A stretch of DNA of 64,000 nt, from positions 38,921,419 through 38,985,418 of the forward strand of contig NC_092042.1 of NCBI RefSeq assembly GCF_003086295.3, read 5' to 3'. Below are positions 1-11,549 of the stretch, one piece after another (position 1 is the stretch's first letter; each line of letters opens with the position of its first letter). The notes under the pieces are model-generated. The model was not told the origin of the DNA and ran no database searches. It saw only the letters and a list, made by a program, of their open reading frames with translations. The position numbers were made by a program, and so were the translations under genes. Source of the stretch: Arachis hypogaea. Taxonomy: Eukaryota; Streptophyta; Magnoliopsida; Fabales; Fabaceae.

Positions 1-2171
1 CCTCTCCATGATGACAGAGGGATATCATTGAGCCTCAAATACAAAGGATTCTTCATTCACTTGAATGATCAATTCTCCTCTGTCAACATCAATCACAGCC
101 TTTGCTGTGGCTAGGAAGGGTCTGCCAAGGATGATGGATTCATCCATGCACTTCCCAGTCTCTAGGACTATGAAATCAGCAGGGATGTAATGGTCTTCAA
201 CTTTTACCAGAACATCTTCTACAAGTCCATAAGCTTGTTTTCGTGAGTTGTCTGCCATCTCTAGTGAGATTTTTGCAGCTTGCACCTCAAAGATCCCTAG
301 CTTCTCCATTACAGAGAGAGGCATGATGTTTACACTTGACCCTAGGTCACACAAGGCCTTCTTGAAGGTCATGGTGCCTATGGCACAGGGTATTGAGAAC
401 TTCCCAGGATCTTGTCTCTTTTGAGGCAGTTTCTGCCTAGACAAGTCATCCAGTTCTTTGGTGAGCAAAGGAGGTTCATCATCCCAAGTCTCATTTCCAA
501 ATAACTTGTCATTTAGCTTCATGATTGCTCCAAGGTATTTAGCAACTTGCTCTTCAGTGACATACTCATCCTCTTCAGAGGAAGAATACTCATCAGAGCT
601 CATGAATGGCAGAAGTAAGTCCAACGGAATCTCTATGGTCTCATTTTGAGCCTCAGATTCCCATGGTTCCTCATTGGGGAACTCATTGGAGGCCAGTGGA
701 TGTCCATGGAGGTCTTTCTCAGTGGCGTTCACTGCCTCTTCCTCCTCTCCATATTCGGCCATGTTGATGGCTTTGCACTCTCCTTTTGGATTTTCTTCTG
801 TATTGCTTGGAAGAGTACTAGGAGGGAGTTCAGTAATTTTCTTGCTCACCTGACCCACTTGTCCCTCCAAGTTTCTAATGGAGGACCTTGTTTCAGTCAT
901 GAAACTTTGAGTGGTTTTGATTAGATCAGAGACCATGGTTGCTAAGTCAGAGTTGTTCTGCTTAGAACTCTCTGTCTGTTGCTGAGAAGATGATGGAAAA
1001 GGCTTGCTATTGCTAAACCTGTTTCTTCCACCATTATTGTTGTTGAAACCTTGATGAGGTCTCTGTTGATCCTTCCATGAGAGATTTGGATGATTTCTCC
1101 ATGAAGGATTATAGGTGTTTCCATAGGGTTCTCCCATGTAATTCACCTCTTCCATTGAAGGGTTCTCAGGATCATAAGCTTCTTCTTCAGATGAAGCGTC
1201 CTTAGTACTGCCTGGTGCATTTTGCATTCCAGACAGACTTTGAGAAATCATATTGACTTGCTGAGTCAATATTTTGTTCTGAGCCAATATGGCATTCAGA
1301 GTGTCAATCTCAAGAACTCCTTTCTTCTGATTTGTCCCATTGTTCACAGGATTTCTTTCAGAAGGGTACATGAATTGGTTATTTGCAACCATTTCAATTA
1401 GTTCTTGAGCTTCTGTAGGCGTCTTCTTCAGATGAAGAGATCCTCCAGCAGAGCTATCCAAAGACATCTTGGATAGTTCAGAGAGACCATCATAGAAAAT
1501 ACCTATGATGCTCCATTCAGAAAGCATGTCAGAGGGACACTTTCTGATCAGTTTTTTGTATCCTTCCCAAGCTTCATAGAGGAATTCTCCTTCCTTCTGT
1601 CTGAAGGTTTGGACTTCCACTCTAAGCTTACTCAATTTTTGAGGTGGAAAGAACTTTGCCAAGAAGGCATTGACTAGCTTTTCCCAAGAGTTCAGGCTTT
1701 CTTTAGGTTGTGAGTCCAACCATGTTCTAGCTCTGTCTCTTACAGCAAAAGGGAAGAGCATAAGCCTGTAGACCTCAGGGTCAACCCCATTAGTCTTGAC
1801 AGTGTCACAGATTTGCAAGAACTCAGCTAAGAACTGATGAGGATCTTCCAGTGGAAGTCCATGAAACTTGCAATTCTGTTGCATTAGAGAAACTAATTGA
1901 GGCTTAAGCTCAAAGTTGTTTGCTCCAATGGCAGGGATAGAGATGCTTCTCCCATAGAAGTCGGGAGTAGGTGCAGTAAAGTCACCCAGCACCTTCCTTG
2001 CATTGTTGGCATTGTTGTTGTTTTCGGCTGCCATGGGTCTTCTTCTTTGAAGATTTCTGTTAGGCCCTCTACAGAGAATTGTGCCTTAGCTTCTCTTAGC
2101 TTTCGCTTCAAGGTCCTTTCAGGTTCAGGATCAGCCTCAACAAGAACGCTTTTGTCTTTGCTTCTGCTCAT
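1..2171 (-). pseudogene. Gag-protease of element A (broken)
   Basis: This would encode the capsid-like Gag and an aspartic protease of the element. The open part is 669 codons (2034 down to 25). It starts MAAENNNN, has the retrotransposon Gag core near residues 90-210 (WLDSQPKESLNSWEKLVNAF), an N/Q-rich and acidic linker, and near residues 560-660 a retropepsin-like domain with CDLGSSVN and ILGRPFLAT. Two lesions are visible by comparison with the copy in D. One base is missing near 2037-2040, which separates the MSRSKDKS start (2171) from the rest, and a TGA at 25-27 replaces a glycine codon. No CCHC zinc knuckle is seen. Confidence 0.85.
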
Positions 2172-2707
2172 ATGAAAGAGAATAAAACAAGGAAATATGG
2201 AATCCTCTACGTCACAGTATAGAGATTTCTTGAGGTGTCAGAGGAAAAGAAAAATAGAAGGAAAAGGTAGAAAATTCAAACTTATCAAGAAGGATGGAGT
2301 TCGAATTGTGCATTAAGGAATAGTGTTAGTCCATAAATAGAAGGATGTGAGAAAAGGGGAAGTAATTTTCGAAAATTAAGTAAAAGATGTTGAAAACATT
2401 TTGAAAAACACTAATTGATTTTCGAAAACCAAGAGTGGAAAAGAAATCAAGTGATTTTTGAAAAAGATTCTGAAATTAGAAATCAAAAAGATTTGATTGA
2501 AAACTATTTTGAAAAAGATATGATTAAGAAGATATGATTGAGAAGTTATGGTTTTAAAAAGATGTGATTGAGAAGATCTGATTTGAAAAGCAATTTAAAA
2601 AGATTTGATTTTAAAAATTAATGACTTGGCTAACAAGAAAAGATATGATTCAAACATTTAAACCTTTTTCAACAGAAAAGGCAACATAAAGATATGGTCA
2701 CCTTTTT
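2172..2707 (-). other. Leader of element A, truncated, with filler-like junction
   Basis: This is A+T-rich untranslated leader with many imperfect copies of an AAAAGATATGATTGAAAAG-like unit (about 2480-2660). The matching leader in D is about 1.6 kb, so roughly 1.1 kb is missing here. The sequence passes straight into the interior of the LTR at about 2708. Bases 2685-2707 are not leader; they resemble short patches of the nearby LTR. Confidence 0.7.
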
Positions 2708-4168
2708 CCACAGAGATTGTTGGTATGAAGCAAGCTATGGTCACCTTGTAAATCTTAGTCAGGCAAACTCAAATGGTTATGGATGATGAATAAAACATAA
2801 AGATAAAGATAGAGATACTTATGTAATTCATTAGTGGAAATTTCAGATAAGCGTATGGAGATGCTGCGTTCCTTCCGTCTCTCTGCTTTCCTACTGTCTT
2901 CATCCAATCCTTCTTACTCCTTTCCATGGCAAGCTGTATGCAAGGGTTTCACCGTTGTCAGTGGCTACCTCCCATCCTCTCAGTGAAAATGTTCAACGCA
3001 CCCTGTCACGGCACGGCTATTCATCTGTCGGTTCTCAATCAGGTTGGAATAGAATCCAGTGATTCTTTTGCGTCTGTCACTAACGCCCAGCCTTCAAGAG
3101 TTTGAAGCTCGTCACAGTCATTCAATCATTGAATCCTACTCAGAATACCACAGACAAGGTTTAGACCTTCCGGATTCTCTTGAATGCCGCCATCAATTCT
3201 AGCTTATACCACGAAGATTCCGGTTAAAGAATCCAAGAGATATCCACCCAATCTAAGGTAGAACGGAGGTGGTTGTCAAGCACACGTTCATAGGTGAGAA
3301 TGATGATGAGTGTCACGAATCATCACATTCATCAAGTTGAAGAACAAGTGATATCTTAGAACAAGAACAAGCGGAATTGAATAGAAGAATAATAGTAATT
3401 GCATTAATACTCGAGGTACAGCAGAGCTCCACACCTTAATCTATGGTGTGTAGAAACTCCACCGTTGAAAATACATAAGAACAAGGTCTAGGCATGGCCG
3501 AATGGCCAGCCTCCCATGATCTAAGAACTAAACGTCCAAAGATCCAAAGATAATAATACAATAGTAAAAGGTCCTACTTATAGAGAACTAGTAGCCTAGG
3601 GTTTATAGAAATGAGTAAATGACATAAAAATCCACTTCCGGGCCCACTTGGTGTGTGCTTGGGCTGAGCATTGAAGCATTTTCGTGTAGAGACTCTTCTT
3701 GGAGTCAAACGCCAGCTTTGGTGCCAGTTTGGGCGTTTAACTCCCACTTTGGTGCCAGTTCCGGCGTTTAACGCTGGGAATTCTGATGGTGACATTGAAC
3801 GCCAGTTTGGGCCATCAAATCTTGGGCAAAGTATGGACTATCATATATTGCTGGAAAGCCCAGGATGTCTACTTTCCAACGCCATTGAGAGCGCGCCAAT
3901 TGGGCTTCTGTAGCTCCAGAAAACCCACATCGAGTGCAGGGGGGTCAGAATCCAACAACATCTGCAGTCCTTTTTAGTCTCTGAATCAGATTTTTGCTCA
4001 GGTCCCTCAATTTCAGCCAAAAAATACCTGAAATCACAGAAAAACACACAAACTCATAGTAAAGTCCAGAAAAGTGAATTTTAACTAAAAACTAATAAAA
4101 ATATACTAGAAACTAACTAAAACATACTAAAAACAATGCCAAAAAGCGTACAAATTATCCGCTCATCA
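2708..4168 (-). repeat. 5' LTR of element A, missing its downstream end
   Basis: It aligns by eye with the LTRs of C and D and ends on the right with the family terminus (CCGCTCATCA on plus, TGATGAGCGG in sense). About 200 bp of the terminus that should carry TGGTGCACGAAATT is absent. It contains the LTR copy of the GGCGTTTAACGCC series (about 3700-3800) and a 68-codon sense frame at 4047-3841 that also occurs in other LTRs of the family. Confidence 0.85.
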
Positions 4169-4456
4169 GATTTCCCAGTTCCTATTTCGAATTTGCTCTT
4201 GGATCTCCAGATATTCATCTTCTTTCAGATCGAACTTGACTTCCGGGATCACTGATCTTAGACCCATTATTTTGTAGTAATGGTCTGAATGTTTTTTGGT
4301 TAAGAACTTCCCTTGATTCCAAAGTGGTTTTGGAATACTCTCTTTCTTGCCTCTTGGAGTGGGTTGTTTTCCATTATGGGCCATGATCTTAGTGAGTATG
4401 TTTTTGTGATCATAGATAAACACACCAAACTTAGAGATTTGCTTGTCCTCAAGCAA
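4169..4456 (-). pseudogene. Third-ORF fragment of element B, interrupted by A
   Basis: The likely start is MAHNGKQPTPRGKKES at 4384, followed by DHYYKIMGLRSVIPEVKFDL and EYLEIQEQIRNRNWEI, where the frame meets the LTR of A. It matches the start of the third ORF of C and D (DHFYEVVALKKVIPEVPFKL), at roughly half identity. The family is the plant 'putative plant transposon protein' ORF found downstream of integrase in Athila-type elements; its function is unknown. The divergence from C/D suggests a separate lineage of the same ORF. Confidence 0.75.
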
Positions 4457-4457
4457 A
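4438..4457 (-). other. Hairpin (TTTGCTTG / TCCT / CAAGCAAA) before third ORF of B
   Basis: An 8-bp perfect inverted repeat with a 4-base loop; in the sense strand the loop is AGGA. It is followed in sense by TCTCTAAGTTTGGTGTG (4421-4437). This is the same design as at 16331, 18411, 25738, 27737, 47660, 52589 and 53872, with compensating base changes in the stem. Confidence 0.75.
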
Positions 4458-4952
4458 AGAAAAGAAAGGAGAGTGATAGGTGGAGAGCAAGTGTGGAATG
4501 GTGGATGATGGGAGGGGCGCCGAATGTGGATATAAAGGGGGGAGGGTGGGTTTCGAAAATAAGAAAAAAAAAAAGATAAGATAGAAGATATGATTTATAA
4601 AAAGATAAATATGATAAGAAAAAGATATAATTTAAAAATAAAAAGATGTTAATTATATTTGGAAAAGATAAATTTGAATTTTTATTTTGAAAGAAGATTT
4701 TAAAAGAGAATTGAGTTTAAAAAAAAAGAGTTGGATTGGATTGGAAAAAATATTTGTCTTTATGGATTAAGATACATTTGATATTTTTGAAAAAGGGATT
4801 TTAGAAATTAGGGTTTTTAGAAATTAGGATTAAAATTTTTGGAATTGAAGGATGATATTTTGAAACATGTTTATGCAAGAAATCATGAATTGAAACATAA
4901 AAATTAGAAAATTTGTGAAGAAAAATGAATTTTACCTCCTCCCCACCATTCT
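4458..4952. other. A+T-rich untranslated region of element B
   Basis: This stretch lies upstream of the third ORF in sense orientation. It is low-complexity A/T with runs such as AAAAAGATAAATATG and holds no credible gene. It corresponds to the C+T-rich 16.05-16.33 kb region of C, but is not similar in sequence. Confidence 0.6.
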
Positions 4953-5217
4953 GGCGTTAAACGCCCAAATGCTGCATGTTTTGGGCGTTTAACGCCCAAT
5001 TGCTGCTTCTCCTGGGCGTTCAACGCCCAGCTGTTGCTTCTTTTTGGCATTGAACGCCAAGAAGTCCTTTGTCACTGAGCATTTTTTGAACGCCCAAGAT
5101 GCTGTAATTCTGGCGTTAAACGCCCAGAAGAAGCTTCTTTCTACCGTTCAACGCCCAGATGGCTATCCTTACTAGCGTTAAACGCCCAGTGGATGCTTCT
5201 TTTGGGCGTTCAACGCC
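4953..5217. repeat. 31-bp periodic array of GGCGTTAAACGCC cores (9 units), element B
   Basis: Cores begin at 4953, 4984, 5015, 5046, about 5079, 5112, 5143, 5174 and 5205, so spacing is 31 bp with two 33-bp steps. The 13-bp core is nearly palindromic (GGCGTT-AAACGCC or GTTCAACGCC variants), while the spacers vary (for example TGCTGCTTCT). It sits in the spacer between integrase and the third ORF. Confidence 0.9.
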
Positions 5218-5423
5218 CAAAATATTTCTTGCTGGCTTTTTCACACCAGTGAGCTTCCAAATTCCCTTGTAACTCTGTGAATTCAATCAATTGCTATTTT
5301 ACCTTGAAGATACTTGGCATATACCTGTAAAAATCAATTAATTAACAAATAAACTTTGTAAATGGCTGGGTTGCCTCCCAGCAAGCGCTTCTTTATTGTC
5401 TTTAGCTGGACTATTACTGAGCT
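5218..5423. other. Spacer downstream of integrase, element B
   Basis: Short non-coding spacer. It includes GGGTTGCCTCCCAGCAAGCG (about 5370-5389), which is shared with the tail after gag-protease in C (15740-15756) and D (28497-28514), so it is a family-wide conserved block just after the last pol or gag codon. Confidence 0.6.
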
Positions 5424-6530
5424 TTAATCAAGCCTCAGTTTTGAGCATTCTTGCTCAAAATTGCCTTCAAGATAATGTTTGACTCTCTGTCCATTAACAA
5501 TGAACTTTTTATTAGAATCATTATCCTGAAGCTCTACGTATCCATATGGTGACACGCTTGTAATCACATATGGTCCTCTCCACTGGGATTTTAATTTTTC
5601 GGGGAATAATCCGAGCCTAGAATTAAATAGCAGAACTTTCTGCCCTGGCTCAAAGACTCTGGATGACAATTTCTTATCATGCCATCTTTTTGCTTTCTCT
5701 TTGTAAATTTTTGCATTCTCGAAAGCATTGAGTCTCAATTCCTCTAGCTCATTTAACTGGAGCAATCGTTTTTCTCCAGCTAACTTGGCATCAAGGTTCA
5801 GGAATCTGGTTGCCCAGTAGGCCTTATGTTCCAGTTCCACTGGAAAGTGACATGCTTTTTCATACACAAGCTGGTATGGAGAGGTCCCTATAGGGGTCTT
5901 GAATGCTGTTCTGTATGCCCACAGAGCATCATCCAAGCTTCTTGCCCAATCCCTTCTACGGTTAATTACAGTCCATTCTATGATTCTTTTGAGTTCTCTA
6001 TTTGAGACTTCAGCTTGCTCATTTATCTGTGGGTGATATGGAGTGGCCACCTTGTGGCTAACTCCATAACAAACCAAAGCAGAGTAAAGCTGTTTATTGC
6101 AGAAATGAGTGCCCCCATCACTAATTAGTACTCTAGGGGTGCCAAATCTGCTGAAGATATATTTCTAGAGGAATTTTAACACTGTCTTAGTGTCATTAGT
6201 GGGTGTATCAATAGCTTCCACCCATTTGGATACATAATCCATTGCCACTAGAATATAAGTGTTTGAGTATGATGGTGGGAAAGGCCCCATAAAGTCAATA
6301 CCCCATACATCAAACAACTCAATCTCCAAGATCCCTTATAGAGACATGGCATAACTGTGAGGCAGATTACCAGATCTTTGGCAACTGTCACAATTAAGTA
6401 CAAACACTCGGGAATCTTTATAGAGAGTAGGCCAATAGAAGCCACATTGGAGGACTTTTGTGGCTGTTCGCTCACTTTCAAAATGTCCTCAATATTGTGA
6501 TCCAAGGCAATGCCATAGGATCTTATGCGC
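5424..6530 (-). pseudogene. Integrase of element B (broken)
   Basis: This would insert element cDNA into the genome. In translation it shows the core region with [10 protein letters not shown], the second catalytic aspartate in LISDGGTHF and the glutamate in [13 protein letters not shown], then the [20 protein letters not shown] and [16 protein letters not shown] blocks typical of Athila-type integrases. The C-terminal part has a [18 protein letters not shown]3-like segment. The open part is 217 codons (6077-5424). Upstream there are a TAG after VLKFL (about 6165) and a TGA at 6489-6491 that replaces a glycine codon in the N-terminal zinc-binding region. It is therefore inactive. Confidence 0.85.
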
Positions 6531-7808
6531 TTCTTCTTTAGGCACACATCTACGGATTACTCCGTCTGCACATCTCTTGAAGAGATATGGTTCATCCCAA
6601 AGATAGTACTTTGCATCTGTGATCAACTTCTTTGATTGCTGCCTACTGTTCTCTTTGGGTATGAACCTCACTGCCTTGTAGTTTGCAATGTTTGCAAACC
6701 ATGGCACTTCTTGGATGGCAAAGAGTTGCTCACCCAAAAAGGTTTCAGAGATCTCAGTAAGAGGGAGGGACGCCCCTTCTACTGGTTCTATTCGGGACAG
6801 GTGATCTGCTACTTGGTTCTCTGTCCCTTTTTTGTCTCTTATTTCTATATCAAACTCTTGCAGAAGCAACACCCATCTGATGAGTCTGGGTTTTGAATCC
6901 TGCTTTGTGAGTAGATATTTAAGAGCAGCATGATCAGTGTACACAATCACTTTTGATCCTACTAAAAAGGATCTAAACTTGTCAATGGCGTAAACCACTG
7001 CAAGCAACTCTTTTTCTATGGTTGTGTAATTCTTCTGTGCGTCATTTAAAATACGACTGGCATAGTAAATGATGTGCAGAAGCTTGTCATGCCTTTGTCC
7101 CAACACTGCACCAATGGCATGGTCACTGGCATCACACATTAATTTAAATGGTAATGTCCAGTCTGGTGCAGAGATGACTGGTGCTGTGACCAGCTTAGCT
7201 TTCAGAATCTCAAACGCTTGCAGACACTCCTGATCAAAGATAAATGGCGTGTCAGCAGCTAGCAGATTACTTAGAGGTTTGGCGATTTTTGAAAAATCCT
7301 TTATAAACCTCCTATAGAATCCTGCATGCCACAGAAAGCTTCTGATTGCCTTAACATTGGCTGGTGGTGGTAATTTTTCAATTACCTCTGCCTTAGCTTG
7401 ATCCACTTCTATTCCCTTGTTCGAAATTTTGTGTCCAAGGACAATTCCTTCAGTCACCATAAAGTGACATTTCTCCCAGTTTAAAACCAGGTTAGTCTCT
7501 TGGCACCACTTTAGAACAAGTGCTAGATGGTCAAGACAGGAGCTGAATGAGTCTCCAAATACTAAGAAGTCATCCATGAAGAGTTCCAGAAATTTTTTCA
7601 CCATATCAGAGAAAATTGAGAGCATGCACCTTTGAAAGGTTGCAGGTGCATTGCACAGACCAAATGGCATCCTTCTGTATGCAAATACTCCAGATGGACA
7701 TGTGAATGCTTTTTTCTCTTGATCCTGGGGATCTACTGCAATTTGATTGTAACCTGAATATCCATCCAGGAAGCAGTAGTATTCATGACCTGCTAGTCTT
7801 TCTAGCAT
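6489..7808 (-). pseudogene. RT palm/thumb and RNase H of element B
   Basis: 439 open codons. It begins [20 protein letters not shown] and carries [16 protein letters not shown] and the active-site box [12 protein letters not shown] (normally Y/FxDD). RNase H follows with [45 protein letters not shown] and VADHLSR. It continues into the integrase zinc region and stops at TGA 6489-6491. It is separated from the upstream RT fingers by a one-base deletion near 7828. Confidence 0.88.
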
Positions 7809-7813
7809 CTGGT

Positions 7814-8587
7814 CTATGAATGGTAAAGAAAATGATCCTTTCTGGTAGCTGTATTGAGCCTTCTGTAATCAATACACATATGCCACCCTGTAACTGTTCT
7901 TGTAGGAACCAGTTCATTTTTTTCATTATGGACCACTGTCATGCCGCCTTTCTTAGGGACGACTTGGACAGGGCTTACCCAGGGGCTATCAAAAATGGGA
8001 TAAATAATCCTAGCCTCTAGTAATTTAGTGACCTCCTTTTGCACTACCTCCTTCATGGCTGGATTCAACCGCCTTTGTGGTTGAACCACTGGCTTAGCAT
8101 CACCCTTCCACAAAATCTTGTGCATGCATCTGGCTGGGCTAATGCCCTTAAGATCACTGATGGACCACCCAAGAGCTGTCTTGTGTGTCCTTAGCACTTG
8201 AATTAGTGCTTCCTCTTCATGTGGCTCTAAGGTAGAGCTTATGATTACAGGAAAGGTATCACCTTCTCCCAGAAATACATATTTCAGGGATGGTGGTAAT
8301 GGTTTGAGCTCAGGTTTAGGAGGTTTCTCCTCTTCCTGAGGAATTTTCAGAGGTTCTATCATTCTCTCTGATTCCTCTAGATCAGGATGAATATCTTTAA
8401 AGATATTCTCTAGCTCTGATTCGAGACTCTCAGTCATATTGACCTCTTTCACCAGAGAGTCAATAATATCAACACTCATGTAATCATTTGGGGTGTCTGG
8501 ATGCTGCATAGCTTTGACAACATTCAACTTGAACTCCTCCTCATTGACTCTCAGGGTTACTTCCCCTTTTTGGACATCAATAAAGGT
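7814..8587 (-). pseudogene. Protease-RT linker and RT fingers of element B
   Basis: It contains the linker with LGWSISDLKGISPARCMHKI, then RRLNPAMKEVVQKEVTKLLEA, VSPVQVVPKKGGMTVV and [17 protein letters not shown], the standard order in Athila-type RT. The frame is lost at KDHF because one base is missing near 7828 compared with E (GGTAAAGAAAATG against GGTAAAGGAAAATG). A TGA near 8590 separates it from the protease. Confidence 0.85.
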
Positions 8588-9260
8588 TCAGCCAGTTGCT
8601 AGGAAAGGTCTTCCTAGAATGAGTGTTGCACTCTTGTGCTCCTCCATTTCCAGCACCACAAAGTCAGTAGGAAAGGCAAATGGCCCAACCTTGACAATCA
8701 TGTCTTCAATCACGCCTGATGGGTATTTAATGGAGCCATCAGCAAGTTGGAGACATATTTGGGTTGGTTTGACTTCTTCAGTCAAACAAAGCTTTATGAT
8801 AATAGATGCAGGTATTAGGTTGATACTTGCCCCAAGGTCACATAGAGCTTGCTTGGTACAAGTACCCTCTAATGTGCATGGAATCATAAAGCTTCCGAGA
8901 TCTTTAAGCTTCTCAAGTAAGCTTTTCAGAATGACTGCACTGCATTCTTCAGTGAGGTAAGCTTTTTCAATTTCCCTACAATCCTTCTTTTGACTTAAGA
9001 TTTCTTTCATGAACTTAGCATAAGAGGGTATTTGCTCAAGTGCCTTTGCAAACGAAATCTTTATTTCAAGAATCCTGAAATAGTTTGCAAAGCGGGCAAA
9101 TTGCTTATCCTGTTCTGCTTGGCGAAGTCTCTGAGGATAAGGCATTTTGGCTTTGTATTCCTCAACCTTAGTTGCTGCAGGTTTATTTCCTACAAATATG
9201 GGTTGAGAAGCCTTTTTAGATGGGTTATTATCAGCACTTGTATATGTGTGATCCCCCACT

Positions 9261-9462
9261 GGCATTTGAATGCCAGGGGTGGAAGCTGGAGTGGCGTTAG
9301 ACGCCAACTCCTTACTTGTTTCTGGCGTCTGAATGCCAGAACTGTGCTCCCTTTGGGCATTCAACGCCAAATCATTGCTTGTTTCTGGCGTTGAACGCCA
9401 GGACTGAGCATGGTTTGGGCGTTCAACGCCAGCTTTCCACTCATTCTCTGGCGTTTGAGCGC
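9261..9462. repeat. 31-bp periodic array inside the gag-protease linker of B (7 units)
   Basis: Cores (GGCATTTGAATGCC, GGCGTTAGACGCC, GGCGTTGAACGCC and similar) begin at 9261, 9292, 9323, 9356, 9387, 9418 and 9450. Spacing is 31-33 bp. It is the same kind of array as in the untranslated regions, but here it lies in coding sequence and is translated as variants of an LNAQ...GIQTPE motif. Confidence 0.88.
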
Positions 9463-10075
9463 CAGAATTATTCCTCTCTGGGCTCTTACTGTCCTCAGAG
9501 GGATTTTGGGTAGTTTGCTCATTTCTTGGCTTCCTACTGTCTTGATGTGAGGTATTTAATGTTTTCCCACTTCTTAGTTGAACTGCTTGGCACTCTTCTA
9601 TTATTTGTTTTGATAACTACTGTTCTGTTTGCTTCAATTGCACTTCCATATTTATATTAGCCATTCTTGTTTCTTGTAATATCTCTTTGAATTCGGCTAA
9701 CTATTTTGTTAGAAAATCCAATTGCTGATTGAATTCTGTAACTTGTTCTACAGGACTCATTTCAGCAGTTACTGTTTTAGCCTCTTCTTTCATGGAAGGT
9801 TCACTGCTTAGGTACAGATGCTGATTTCTGGCAACTGTATCAATAAGCTCTTGAGCTTCTTCTATTGTCTTTCTCATGTGTATAGATCCACCAGCTGAGT
9901 GGTCTAGAGAAATATGAGCTCTTTCTATAAGCCCATAGTAGAAGATGTCTAACTACTGCACCCACTCTGAAAACATTTCAGAGTGGCATTTTCTCAAGAT
10001 CTCTCTGTATCTCTCCCAGGCATCATAAAGGGATTCATTATCTCCTTGTTTGAAACCTTGGATGCTTAGCCTTAG

Positions 10076-10080
10076 CTGTG
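10076..10080. repeat. Target-site duplication CTGTG, left of element C
   Basis: The matching copy is at 20077-20081. The empty site is seen in the homologous gag of E at about 57948, where CTTAGCTGTGTCATCC is uninterrupted. Confidence 0.97.
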
Positions 10081-10212
10081 TGATGAGCGGATAATTTGTA
10101 CGCTTTTTGGCATTGTTTTTAGTATGTTTTTAGTATGTTCTAGTTAGTTCTTAGTATATTTTTATTAGTTTTTAGTTAAAAGTCACTTTTCTGGACTTTA
10201 CTATGAGTTTGT

Positions 10213-10419
10213 GTGTTTTTCTATGATTTCAGGTACTTTCTGGTTGAAATTGAGGGACCTGAACAAAAATCTGATTCAGAGACTAAAAAGGACTGCAGAT
10301 GCTGTTGGATTCTGACCTCCCTGCACTCGAAGTGGATTTTCTGGAGCTACAGAAGCCCAATTGGCGCGATCTTAACGGCATTGGAAAGTAGACATCCTAG
10401 GCTTTCCAGCAATATATGA
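10213..10419 (+). other. Conserved 68-codon sense frame in LTR U3
   Basis: It starts MFFYDFRYFLVEIEGPEQ and ends SRHPRLSSNI. Nearly the same frame exists in the sense orientation in the LTRs of A (4047-3841), D (34033-33827 and the truncated copy 25587-25381) and E (60230-60024). The 3' LTR of C has a tryptophan codon changed to TAG (about 18701). It lies upstream of the TATA candidate, so it may be a chance frame in conserved U3 sequence. No domain is recognised. Confidence 0.4.
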
Positions 10420-10677
10420 TTGTCCATACTTTGCCCAAGATTTGATGGCCCAAACCGGCGTTCAAAGTCACCATCAGAATTCCCAGCGTTAAACGCCGGA
10501 ACTGGCACAAGGATGGGAGTTAAACGCCCAAACTGGCATAAAAGCTAGCGTTTAACTCCAAGAGAAGTCTCTACACGAAAATGTCTCAATGCTCAGCCCA
10601 AGCACACACCAAGTGGGCCCGAAAGTGGATTTTTATGTCATTTACTCATCTATGTAAACCCTAGGCTACTAGTTCTT

Positions 10678-10685
10678 TATAAATA
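10678..10685 (+). promoter_or_regulatory. TATA-box candidate in 5' LTR of C
   Basis: TATAAATA in TTCTTTATAAATAGGACC, in the middle of the LTR and after the 31-bp cores. The same motif is in the 3' LTR (about 19046). In D the corresponding bases read TATAAGTA in sense. Confidence 0.55.
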
Positions 10686-11549
10686 GGACCTTTTACTATT
10701 TTATTTTCATCTTTGGACGTCTAGTTCTTAGATCATGGGGGTTGGCCTCTCGGCCATGCCTAGACCTTGTTCTTATGTATTTTTAACGGTGGAGTTTCTA
10801 CACACCATAGATTAAGGTGTGGAGCTCTGCTGTACCTCGAGTATTAATGCAATTACTATTGTTCTTCTATTCAATTCCGCTTGTTCTTGTTCTAAGATAT
10901 CACTTGTTCTTCAACTTGATGAATGTGATGATCCGTGACACTCATCATCATTCTCACCTATGAACGTGTGCTTGACAACCACCTCCGTTCTACCTTAGAT
11001 TGGGTGGATATCTCTTGGATTCTTTAACCGGAGTCTTCGTGGTATAAGCTAGAATTGATGGCGACATTCAAGAGAATTCGGAAGGTCTAAACCTTGTCTA
11101 TGGTATTCTGAGTACGATTCAATGATTGAATGACTGTGATGAGCTTCAAACTCCTGAAGGCTGGGCGTTAGTGACAGACGCAAAAGAATCACTGGATTCT
11201 ATTCCAACCTGATTGAGAACCGACAGATGATTAGCCGTGCCGTGACAGGGTGCGTTGAACATTTTCACTGAGAGGATGGGAGGTAGCCACTGACAATGGT
11301 GAAACCCTACATACAGCTTGCCATGGAAAGGAGTAAGAAGGATTGGATAAAGACAGTAGGAAAGCAGAGAGACGGAAGGAACACAGCACCTTCATACGCT
11401 TATCTGAAATTCCCACCAATGAATTGCATAAGTATCTCTATCTTTATCTTCATGTTTTATTCATCATTCATAACCATTTGAGTTTGCCTAACTAAGATTT
11501 ACAAGGTGACCATAGCTTGCTTCATACCAACAATCTCTGTGGGATCGAC

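Larger units (their letters stand above)
1..4168 (-). mobile_element. Element A: partial gag-protease-only Athila-type retrotransposon
   Basis: Read on the minus strand, it has an LTR (2708-4168), a short leader (about 2172-2707) and a gag-protease frame that runs off the left edge. The gag is nearly the same protein as in elements C and D, so it is the same non-autonomous family. Its 5' LTR ends at 4168 inside a third ORF of element B, so A is an insertion into B; the five bases GATTT at 4169-4173 are the candidate target duplication, but the other end lies outside the window. The end of the LTR, the primer-binding site and most of the leader are deleted. Confidence 0.85.
8588..10080 (-). 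pseudogene. Protease and C-terminal Gag of element B
   Basis: This is the continuation of the gag interrupted by C. It shows the end of the Gag core, a Q-rich segment, a linker built partly from the 31-bp repeat array, MPYPQRLRQAEQDKQFARF, and a retropepsin-like domain with CDLGASINLIP and LILGRPFLAT. The last open run is 260 codons (9370-8588). In-frame stops include a TAG at 9953-9955 made by a 3-base insertion relative to E, two more near 9700 and 9616, and a CGA-to-TGA change at the 8590 boundary. No zinc knuckle is seen. Confidence 0.85.

Noticed and set aside
8493..8960. 155-codon plus-strand frame over B's protease
   Set aside because: It is the antisense of well-supported minus-strand coding sequence; the same happens at 56320-56823 in E.
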